Source: Flavobacteriales bacterium
Lineage (GTDB): Bacteria > Bacteroidota > Bacteroidia > Flavobacteriales_D > Parvicellaceae
NCBI GenBank assembly: GCA_025210295.1
Contig: JAOASC010000048.1
Coordinates: 248,001 to 312,000 of the forward strand
Length of the DNA: 64,000 nucleotides
Reading direction: 5' to 3'
A program made the translations under genes and the position numbers. Position 1 is the first letter of the stretch; each line of letters begins with the position of its first letter. Under the pieces are notes generated by a model. That model ran no database searches. It was not told where the DNA came from and was given only the letters and a program-made list of their open reading frames with translations. Shown piece after piece: positions 45,201-52,114 of the stretch.

Positions 45201-45686
45201 ATGCCTGTAAAATTCTTATCCCTCAACCAACCAGACCTGAACATCCCTAAATCTCAAAGATGGATTTATCGAATTCTATTTTTAAGAGTACTATTTATTA
45301 TTATAACATTTGCAATAACGATTTATGTATTGAATAATGAAATTACTACAGGATTTTTAAATCGAGTTGCAAGCTTTACGTTGTTTAATTACCTCAGATA
45401 CAATTCCGTAAACCCCTTTGAAAATATCTCGAATGTAGGTAGTTATCTACTTGGTCAGAATATTATCCCCTTTATCATCTTATATTTTGAATTCTACACT
45501 TTAAAAGCTAAAAAAGTTGCAGGCTTTTGGATAGTACTAGTGTTTGACTTCCTCACTGTCCTTTCCTACCCTTTCCTACCTGTCATGCCTTTATTGATTC
45601 TCATTTTAAAAGTTACTCCAACTGCTAAAACCTTTTTTCAAAATAGGAAAAAGCACTCTAGCGAGCTGCTAGATGACGACTTGTAA
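45201..45686 (+). CDS. Small membrane protein of unknown function
   Basis: 161 residues with about four membrane segments (FLRVLFIIITFAITIYVL, NVGSYLLGQNIIPFIILYF, GFWIVLVFDFLTVLSYPFL, PLLILILKV) and an acidic tail (SSELLDDDL). No family recognised. It lies 59 bp after the DUF5916 gene in the same direction and is convergent with the histidine kinase gene. Confidence 0.65.
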   Translation: MPVKFLSLNQPDLNIPKSQRWIYRILFLRVLFIIITFAITIYVLNNEITTGFLNRVASFTLFNYLRYNSVNPFENISNVGSYLLGQNIIPFIILYFEFYTLKAKKVAGFWIVLVFDFLTVLSYPFLPVMPLLILILKVTPTAKTFFQNRKKHSSELLDDDL

Positions 45687-45714
45687 AGCACCTATGTATT
45701 ATCATACAATACCC

Positions 45715-47673
45715 TCACCCCTCCACAATCGGAGTTTTCAACTCTACCTTAGTTCCTTCTTCTAGATCGGTATATTCTACTGAGAAATTATTCCCGTAGA
45801 TGTTTTTCATCCATTTAATTCGGTCTTTGGTGATTTGAATTCCGTGGGAAATACCTTGGTGGGTTTTTCCTATTTCTTTGGAATTGGTACGCCCTACTCC
45901 ATTATCGGTGATAATCCATAAAATGTAATTGTCTTTAGGACAAACCTCTATCTTTAATTCTTTAGGACCATTGGTTTTATGGTATAAGCCATGAATTAAC
46001 GCATTTTCGACAAAAGGCTGGACTAACATTGGTGGAGTTCGAACAAAATCTTCTACATGGTCTTCGTCGTAAATTAATTGATAAGAAAAATTTTCCCCTT
46101 GTTTAATACTGTTCAATTGGATATAAGATTCCAAAAACTCCAGTTCATCAGGCAAACTAATCACATCCTGACGAGAATGGTTTAAAGTTTTTCTTAACAA
46201 AGCCGAAAACAACGCAATGTATTCTTTTGCAAAATCAATCTCACCAACAGCAATACTTGCTTCTACAGTGGTTAAAGCATTAAACAAAAAGTGAGGGTTC
46301 ATTTGTTGCAAAAGGAGTTTTTCCATTCCATTGGCATATTCAAATGAATTTAAAATCTGTTCATTTTTTTGAGCTAGTTCAGCACGTTGATTTTCCAATT
46401 GTTGGTTTTTAGCTTTCTTTTTCTTGTTGGACTGTATCAAATAAAAAATAAAACTCCCCGCCAACAATAAAGTTACTATAGACAATACACTAATTAAACG
46501 GTTGCTACTTTTTAATTTATCATTGATTTCTTCTACCGCACTTTTTTCTTTTTGAATGGACTCGTTTTCAGATGCTAGCAATGCTACATCTGAAGACACT
46601 TTAAGGTAAGAAGCATCTGATTTTAAATCGGCTAACCCCTTATTTTCAAATCCCTCCAAAATAACTTTCCCAAACTCCACTAGTTTTACATTATAATGTA
46701 AGGCAGCGATTGAGTCTCCACTTGTTAAACTATTTTGCGCTGCATAAGTATAAAAATCAACTTTGATAGCGATGTCTTGAATTGAATCTTCAAAAGCTAA
46801 AAACTCGGCTTTATATTGATTAGCCGTGGTGTAATCTCCCATTAAAAAAGCGACATTATACAAGTTAACTTTACATAAATATTCTAGCTCCTTATTTTTG
46901 TTCTTCTTAAATTCAGCTAAGGCTTTTTCAAATAAAGGCTGAGCTTCTTGCACTTTTCCTACATCTAAATAGCACAATCCTTTATTTAAATAAATACTTG
47001 GGATATAAAACAATTGTCCACTAATTCTCGTTTCTCGTTCAGCTTCATTCAAATAATACAACGCGGTATCGTATCGTTCCTCATAATATTCCGATAAGCC
47101 TATATTGATTAAGGATAAAGATTTAAGGTAATGGTTCTCCGCTGCGATTCGGATACTCGTTTTAAAATAAGTTCGTGCACTTTCATAATCTTTTGTTTCC
47201 ATAAAGATCAACCCTAGATTATTGTTGATCAGCGCAATACTTTCTTGATCATTAATTGCCGTAGAAACCTTAAAAGCCTCCATCAAATATTCCAATGCTG
47301 GCACAAACTTTTGAACGTCATAATACAATACTCCTATTTGATTGTAAACATCTGATTTTAAAATGGAAGAGCTATCTTCCAACTCTTTTGCTGCTGCCAA
47401 CAAGTAACCAAGTGCTTTATCATAATAGAATGCATTATGATAAACAATTCCAATACTGTACTTGGCTTTAGTAGGACCTTGAACAGAGTCGTGTAACGCT
47501 TCCGCAGCAGTGAGTGACTGTTTAAAATAATATTCGGCTGAGTCGATATTCCCTTGCTCTACATATTCTCTACCTTTTGCAAACAAGATTTCTCCTATTT
47601 CATAAATAGCACAAGCTCTTAACGAGTTAAAGACCAAGACAGCAAGTAAGACTATTTTTAATCCACCTCTCAT
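45715..47673 (-). CDS. TPR-domain sensor histidine kinase (LytS-type)
   Basis: 652 residues. A signal-like N-terminus is followed by roughly eight tetratricopeptide repeats (residues 35-370), a coiled coil, one membrane segment (LISVLSIVTLLLAGSFIFYL), a second coiled coil and a His_kinase domain with LLLQQMNPHFLFNALTTVE (about 455-473) and an HATPase with PFVENALIHG and ITDNGVG. The TPR part lies outside the cytoplasm, as in Bacteroidota kinases that sense envelope signals. It starts directly after the stop of the LytTR regulator (0 bp gap), so both form one two-component system. Confidence 0.93.
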   Translation of the reverse strand: MRGGLKIVLLAVLVFNSLRACAIYEIGEILFAKGREYVEQGNIDSAEYYFKQSLTAAEALHDSVQGPTKAKYSIGIVYHNAFYYDKALGYLLAAAKELEDSSSILKSDVYNQIGVLYYDVQKFVPALEYLMEAFKVSTAINDQESIALINNNLGLIFMETKDYESARTYFKTSIRIAAENHYLKSLSLINIGLSEYYEERYDTALYYLNEAERETRISGQLFYIPSIYLNKGLCYLDVGKVQEAQPLFEKALAEFKKNKNKELEYLCKVNLYNVAFLMGDYTTANQYKAEFLAFEDSIQDIAIKVDFYTYAAQNSLTSGDSIAALHYNVKLVEFGKVILEGFENKGLADLKSDASYLKVSSDVALLASENESIQKEKSAVEEINDKLKSSNRLISVLSIVTLLLAGSFIFYLIQSNKKKKAKNQQLENQRAELAQKNEQILNSFEYANGMEKLLLQQMNPHFLFNALTTVEASIAVGEIDFAKEYIALFSALLRKTLNHSRQDVISLPDELEFLESYIQLNSIKQGENFSYQLIYDEDHVEDFVRTPPMLVQPFVENALIHGLYHKTNGPKELKIEVCPKDNYILWIITDNGVGRTNSKEIGKTHQGISHGIQITKDRIKWMKNIYGNNFSVEYTDLEEGTKVELKTPIVEG

Positions 47674-48426
47674 CTACTCCATTATTTTTTGTTCTAAAAT
47701 CGTTAGAAACTCTTCCTTTTTTCTTCTAGAAAGTGGTATTTCATCCTGATTTTTTAACTTCACAAAACCACCATTAGATTTAATAATGGCATCTACATAA
47801 TTCATATTAATGATGTGTGAGCGATGCACTTTGATAAAATTAGCAGATGGCAATAACAATTCATAATGCTTCATACTTTTAGAACTGATCATCTTGGTTC
47901 CATCTGCGAGAAATATCTCACAATAACTGCGATCGGCTTCTATTCTAATGATATCATTGACCAATACGTATTTGATTTCATCTAAGGAACTAATCGCAAT
48001 CTTTTTATTCTCTTTTCCTTTGAGTTCGTTAAAGAGCAATTGAAACTTTTCATCATAGTTTTCTTTTTGTCCAAACTCTTTTTTTAATTTTTGAAGTGTT
48101 TCAATTAACTCTTCATTCCTAAAAGGTTTTAATAGGAAATCGAAAGCACTGTACTTAATGGCTTTAATCGCAAAATGTCCATGAGCTGTTGCGAATACTG
48201 TTTTAAAGTTGATTTTTGGTAAAGCATCTAAAATTTGAAAGCTAGAACCCTCAATAATTTCAATATCAAAAAAGACAATATCAGGTTGTTTTTGAAGGAT
48301 TACTCCTATTCCTTTGCTCACACTATCGGCCTCACCCACCACTTGAAAGCCTAAATCGGCTTCAATAATCTGGTGTATCAAACTTTTTCTAAGCTGTATT
48401 TGGTCTTCTATAACAACAACTTTCAT
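47674..48426 (-). CDS. LytTR-family response regulator
   Basis: 250 residues from the ATG at 48426, just inside a TTG. The receiver domain has the acidic pair IED near the N-terminus and phospho-acceptor Asp54 (IVFFDIEI); the C-terminal LytTR DNA-binding domain shows RIEADRSYCEIFLADGTKMI and FIKVHRSHIINMNYVDAI. It receives phosphate from the TPR kinase encoded next. The target genes are unknown; the divergent TonB-type receptor at 48577 is the nearest candidate. Confidence 0.95.
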   Translation of the reverse strand: MKVVVIEDQIQLRKSLIHQIIEADLGFQVVGEADSVSKGIGVILQKQPDIVFFDIEIIEGSSFQILDALPKINFKTVFATAHGHFAIKAIKYSAFDFLLKPFRNEELIETLQKLKKEFGQKENYDEKFQLLFNELKGKENKKIAISSLDEIKYVLVNDIIRIEADRSYCEIFLADGTKMISSKSMKHYELLLPSANFIKVHRSHIINMNYVDAIIKSNGGFVKLKNQDEIPLSRRKKEEFLTILEQKIME

Positions 48427-48431
48427 CAATA

Positions 48432-48439
48432 CAAATATA
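48432..48439 (-). promoter_or_regulatory. -7 promoter element for the LytTR two-component operon
   Basis: Minus-strand TATATTTG matches TAnnTTTG and ends 5 nt before the ATG at 48426, predicting an almost leaderless mRNA. Confidence 0.5.
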
Positions 48440-48576
48440 AGGAAATAAGCAATGGTAATTTGACCATTAGAAAACTGAAAACAACCTTTCGGAAATTTGG
48501 TCTTTCCCTCAGTTAAACTCCTAAAAATAAGCCAATAATATTCCTGTACTTTGAATAACGTTTTTAAACTTAACCT

Positions 48577-50919
48577 ATGCGATATCTTTTTCTCATCACT
48601 ACATTAAGCTTAGCTTTAACTTCCTTTTCACAAACAGTAATTAAGGGAAAAATTGTTGATGAACAACAAACTCCTATTCCCTTTTCAAATGTATTGATTC
48701 TTTCTACTCAAGACTCTTCCTTAATTCAAGGTGAGTTTATTACCGATGGAGTTTTTGAAATTAAAACAACAGTTCGCCAGTTTCTGTTAAAAATTACCAG
48801 TGTTGGTTTTGAAGATCAATTGCTTTCCATTACCCAAAGTACAGATTTAAAAACAATTCAACTTCAAGCATTAACGCTCGATGAAATAACCGTAACGGGA
48901 AAGAAATTAGCTTTTGAACAACAGGATGGGATCACCACAATCAATGTTGCCAATTCTATTTTTCAAAGTACAGGTTCTGTAAATGAAATTCTATCCAAAT
49001 CTCCAGGAGTCAGCATTTCAGGAGCCAATATCTCTGTAATTGGTAGAGGTGAAGCTTTGGTCTATATTGATAATAAACTGAGCACTACTGAGGCCTTAAA
49101 CGCCATCCCTGTATCACAAATTGAATCCATAGAAATCATCAAAAACCCTGATGCTAGTTACGATGCTTCTGGGAAAGCTGTAATTTTAGTTCACCTAAAA
49201 GATTTAGGGTTAGAAGGGTTTCAAGGAAAACTCTTAAGCCATTACACCAAAGCTTTTTATCAATTGGGTTACTTCGACTTTAGTTTAAATTGGCATCGAA
49301 ATAAGTTGAGTGTTAAAACTTCTGGAAACATTAATTTTGGCGCTTCTGGCTCTATTAGAATCGATAGCTTAAATGTTCCTAATATCGCAACTCCATACCA
49401 AGCCAATGCAACTCTTAATGAAAAAGTAAGCTTGAATCATGTCAGTAATTTTCTACTGGGAGTAAAATACCAACTCGCTCCCAAACATGAACTTTCTATG
49501 GAGTATAATGGAAACCGCAGTTTCTATGAGTTAAATGTTGACACAGACATTAAACAAAACTATGAAAACCAAACCAAGACCATCGACGCGCTGAATAAAG
49601 GGACAAGCCTTTGGGCTACGGATATTATTTCGGGAAATTATCAATGGAACATCGATTCTCTTGGAAGTCGTCTGTTTCTTGGAGCAACATATAGTGCCGT
49701 TTCTAAAGACTATGCGGATAAAATTTCTGAAACGGCTTATTTAAATCAAGAGCAAACACTTTCGAATTCAAATGCAGAAAATGATAACCTCAGTTTGCTA
49801 CAAATTGGTCAATTGGATTATTCCAAAGTCTTTGCTAATAACTCCAACTTAAAAATGGGACTTAAACACACGACTTCGGTTTCTTATAATGCTGTTCGTT
49901 TAAAAACACTGAGTAACGATTCTCTCGCCAATGACATTGACAACTCTTATCGCTATCAGGAGCAGGTTAATGCGGGGTACCTCAACTGGAAAAGCAATTG
50001 GAAGAAAGGCTATTATGAAATTGGAACTCGCGTAGAACATACAACTGCTATTGCGCACAAAGCACAGGAGAATTTTAATTATATTGACACGAATTATATT
50101 GGCTTTTTTCCGAATGCCAATTGGACGACTCAATTAAAAAAGTGGACGCTAACAGAAAAGTTTAATGCTAAAATTAGCAGGCCTAATTTTAGTGAGATCA
50201 CCCCTTATATTTACTATTTAAATGCCTTTACTTCTGTTCATGGAAATCCAGAAATCAGACCCAGCTATATCTACAACTTAGAACATCAGTTTTCGAATAA
50301 GAAATGGGGGACAACCATTAACCTAGGAGTAAATCATGAAAAATCTCCGAAAATCTTTATCATTTTCCAAGATGATTCTTCCACTACAGATAATACCATC
50401 CGCGTAGAGAACCTTAAACGTTATGATCAACTTTATTTAGAGGTTGGGCAAGGAGTAGATATAAAGGGAATTACTGGATATAATATGCTCAACATTAGTT
50501 TTAATCAACTTGAAGATGACAACCTTTATTTTGGGGAAGTAGGAATTACGCCTAAGTTTTATTTCTACTCCTATACTAAGTTTCCTATAAAAAAATGGTT
50601 CAACTTTGAATTATTAGGTAGTTATACTAGTCAATATTCTGATGGAAGAAGGAAGTTACTCCCAGCTGGTGAATTAGGTTTTGGAATTTCAAAAGCTTTT
50701 GGAAACAATAAATGGTTTGCACAACTCTTCTGCAATGATGTATTTCAGACGAGTAAAGAACGGTTTGAATTGAACTTAAGTGGGAATACCATTAATGGAA
50801 CTGCTATTGATGACACCCGCTTTATTCGATTTACTATTAGTTACAATTTCGGAAAACTAAAAGCTATTCAATACGATCACAATAATATTAATGAAACAGA
50901 ATTGAATAGGGCTAATTGA
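48577..50919 (+). CDS. Outer-membrane beta-barrel / TonB-receptor-like protein
   Basis: 780 residues with a signal peptide ending LTSFSQ. A carboxypeptidase-regulatory-like domain (KIVDEQQTPIPFSNVLILST) is followed by a plug-like domain (NEILSKSPGVSISGANISVI and IESIEIIKNPDASYDASGK) and a large barrel of the outer-membrane-beta-barrel-3 type. No SusD gene accompanies it. It is divergent from the LytTR operon, with about 150 bp between, and may be its target. The ligand is unknown. Confidence 0.87.
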   Translation: MRYLFLITTLSLALTSFSQTVIKGKIVDEQQTPIPFSNVLILSTQDSSLIQGEFITDGVFEIKTTVRQFLLKITSVGFEDQLLSITQSTDLKTIQLQALTLDEITVTGKKLAFEQQDGITTINVANSIFQSTGSVNEILSKSPGVSISGANISVIGRGEALVYIDNKLSTTEALNAIPVSQIESIEIIKNPDASYDASGKAVILVHLKDLGLEGFQGKLLSHYTKAFYQLGYFDFSLNWHRNKLSVKTSGNINFGASGSIRIDSLNVPNIATPYQANATLNEKVSLNHVSNFLLGVKYQLAPKHELSMEYNGNRSFYELNVDTDIKQNYENQTKTIDALNKGTSLWATDIISGNYQWNIDSLGSRLFLGATYSAVSKDYADKISETAYLNQEQTLSNSNAENDNLSLLQIGQLDYSKVFANNSNLKMGLKHTTSVSYNAVRLKTLSNDSLANDIDNSYRYQEQVNAGYLNWKSNWKKGYYEIGTRVEHTTAIAHKAQENFNYIDTNYIGFFPNANWTTQLKKWTLTEKFNAKISRPNFSEITPYIYYLNAFTSVHGNPEIRPSYIYNLEHQFSNKKWGTTINLGVNHEKSPKIFIIFQDDSSTTDNTIRVENLKRYDQLYLEVGQGVDIKGITGYNMLNISFNQLEDDNLYFGEVGITPKFYFYSYTKFPIKKWFNFELLGSYTSQYSDGRRKLLPAGELGFGISKAFGNNKWFAQLFCNDVFQTSKERFELNLSGNTINGTAIDDTRFIRFTISYNFGKLKAIQYDHNNINETELNRAN

Positions 50920-50946
50920 TTTTTAAATTAAAATATTAGATATTTG
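50916..50946 (+). promoter_or_regulatory. Promoter of leader cassette 1
   Basis: TTG (50916-50918), 20-bp spacer, GATATTTG (50939-50946; one mismatch to TAnnTTTG). The spacing fits the Bacteroidota -33/-7 arrangement. Confidence 0.6.
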
Positions 50947-50956
50947 CACTCAAGAA

Positions 50957-51073
50957 ATGAGCAACTTTAGACTACATATTCTTCATCGACCGACACAACT
51001 TTGTCGTTCTTATCTATTTATTGGAGCAAAAATGGAGTCTATTCTGATGTCTAAATCACACAAAATCATTTAG
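50957..51073 (+). CDS. Short leader-like peptide 1 (38 aa)
   Basis: A 38-codon frame starts at an ATG about 10 nt after the promoter's -7 element and ends before a strong terminator. The peptide is basic and has PTQLCRSYLFIG in its middle. It is not recognised. The layout promoter, short reading frame, terminator is that of an attenuation leader, but no operon follows on this strand. Whether the peptide matters or only its translation is unknown. Confidence 0.45.
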   Translation: MSNFRLHILHRPTQLCRSYLFIGAKMESILMSKSHKII

Positions 51074-51102
51074 AATACAATACTAAAACAAGATAATTCA
51101 TT

Positions 51103-51133
51103 AAGCGTCCAAGCAATTGGGCGCTTTTTTTTT
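51103..51133 (+). terminator. Terminator of leader cassette 1
   Basis: A 10-bp stem (AAGCGTCCAA / TTGGGCGCTT, one G-T pair) capped by a GCAA tetraloop and followed by a T run. Confidence 0.85.
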
Positions 51134-51150
51134 GACTTTTTAAAAAAAAT

Positions 51151-51363
51151 TTATGCAGAAATAACGCTAATTAAATAGAAACCTAAAAAACAAAGAAACA
51201 ATTGAGAGACAGACAGTTGGAATAAATGTGCATTACCTGTGGTTACACGGGCTAGAATCCAACACCCTAAAAACAAAGCTAACAAACTGATTTTCAATTT
51301 ATTAAATAGCAGTTTGATTTGTGAAATTAAAAAATAGTTCTCATATTTGCACCGTCGAAACAA
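51151..51363 (-). CDS. Possible small membrane protein between the leader cassettes
   Basis: A 70-codon minus-strand frame with a hydrophobic second half (ISLLALFLGCWILARV, then LFQLSVSQLFLCFLGFYLIS), which could form two membrane segments. The start is uncertain because the first codons overlap the promoter of leader cassette 2. No family recognised and it could be a chance frame in AT-rich DNA. Confidence 0.3.
   Translation of the reverse strand: MFRRCKYENYFLISQIKLLFNKLKISLLALFLGCWILARVTTGNAHLFQLSVSQLFLCFLGFYLISVISA
51318..51349 (+). promoter_or_regulatory. Promoter of leader cassette 2
   Basis: TTTG (51318-51321), 20-bp spacer, CATATTTG (51342-51349; one mismatch to TAnnTTTG). Same spacing as cassette 1, and both share the ten bases ATATTTGCAC. 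Confidence 0.6.
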
Positions 51364-51370
51364 TTAAGAA

Positions 51371-51505
51371 ATGAAAAACCAAATTACATATAATACAAAA
51401 GGACAAACACAACTTGATCCACTTAATACACTCCCGTGTATGCCGCATCAACACCGTTGTCTTTTTATCCCCCAATTATTTGTAAAAGAGCAAATACGCA
51501 ATTAA
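51371..51505 (+). CDS. Short leader-like peptide 2 (44 aa)
   Basis: A 44-codon frame from an ATG 21 nt after the -7 element, with two Cys and three His-rich turns in LPCMPHQHRCLFIPQLF. It ends 28 nt before a strong terminator hairpin. Codons in the middle are more GC-rich than the flanks. The unit is followed by tRNA-Cys. Not recognised as a known leader; the resemblance to leader 1 in overall layout and in the LFI motif after Cys/Arg is noted. Confidence 0.5.
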   Translation: MKNQITYNTKGQTQLDPLNTLPCMPHQHRCLFIPQLFVKEQIRN

Positions 51506-51533
51506 GTAATCTACTATAATTACTCAACTGACG

Positions 51534-51566
51534 AAGCATCTCTTTTACAAGGGATGCTTTTTTTTG
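51534..51566 (+). terminator. Terminator of leader cassette 2
   Basis: An 11-bp stem (AAGCATCTCTT / AAGGGATGCTT, one G-T pair), TTAC loop and a run of seven T, ending 17 nt before tRNA-Cys. Confidence 0.85.
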
Positions 51567-51582
51567 ATCCAAACTTTAATAT

Positions 51583-51658
51583 GACAAGGTGGCTGAATGG
51601 TTAAGGCATCGGTCTGCAAAACCTGTTTTTATGAGTTCGACTCTCATTCTTGTCTCCA
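51583..51658 (+). tRNA. tRNA-Cys (GCA)
   Basis: Full cloverleaf: acceptor GACAAGG / TCTTGTC, D arm with AATGGTTAA, anticodon loop CTGCAAA (GCA), perfect T arm ATGAG-TTCGACT-CTCAT, discriminator T and encoded CCA. U73 agrees with Cys identity. The anticodon stem has one mismatch (28-42) and one G-U pair. Confidence 0.85.
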
Positions 51659-51832
51659 ATAAATGGTGTCTTTAGTTTATGTGGTAATACTAATTGTATT
51701 TTAAAATTCGGTGATAGAAATTAGAGTTTTTCTGGCCTATTTGATGAAGAAAACAGTCCAATAGCCATAGTTATTAGATCTTTTTTATGAAGAAAAAGAG
51801 GCTAGAAAGAAATGATTTATTAGGCTTATTTT

Positions 51833-51902
51833 GAAAGACTATTAGTATAGATACTTCCCTGTGGAAGAAGAGAACAGGGTTCGAGCCCCGAAGAGCACCC
51901 CA
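51833..51902 (+). pseudogene. Decayed tRNA-His (GTG)
   Basis: TTAGTATAG-type D arm, anticodon loop CTGTGGA (GTG), T loop GGGTTCGAGCCC and 3' end CACCCCA with C73, as in bacterial tRNA-His. The 5' acceptor strand does not pair with AGAGCAC, the outer T stem is broken and the anticodon stem has a mismatch, so it looks non-functional. It ends 1 nt before tRNA-Arg. Confidence 0.55.
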
Positions 51903-51903
51903 T

Positions 51904-51978
51904 AAGTGTATAGTTTAACGGATAAAACACTGAGCTACGGACTCAGAGCTGTAGGTTCGACTCCTACTACACTTACCA
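51904..51978 (+). tRNA. tRNA-Arg (ACG)
   Basis: Complete cloverleaf: acceptor AAGTGTA / TACACTT, D arm TTTAACGGATAAAAC, anticodon stem CTGAG / CTCAG with loop CTACGGA (ACG), T arm GTAGG-TTCGACT-CCTAC, A73 and encoded CCA. The first base pair is A-T rather than the usual G-C. Confidence 0.88.
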
Positions 51979-52041
51979 TGGTATTATTGTCTTGGTGGAA
52001 CCAACTGTCTCTTGGTAAAATCGAGATCGTAATACTAAATT

Positions 52042-52114
52042 CTGGAAATAGAACAACTGGTAGTTTACCCGCATTGGAAGCGGGAGGTTGCAGGTTCGAA
52101 TCCTGCTTTCCAGA
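52042..52114 (+). tRNA. tRNA-Pro (TGG)
   Basis: Acceptor CTGGAAA / TTTCCAG (C1-G72 and A73 as in bacterial tRNA-Pro), anticodon stem CCCGC / GCGGG with loop ATTGGAA (TGG), T arm GCAGG-TTCGAAT-CCTGC. No encoded CCA. Position 37 is A, whereas G37 is nearly universal in tRNA-Pro. Confidence 0.75.

Noticed and set aside
51659..51832. Spacer between tRNA-Cys and the decayed tRNA-His, searched for further tRNAs
   Set aside because: A D-arm-like string (TTTAGTTTATGTGGTAA) is present but no matching acceptor, anticodon or T arm could be built.
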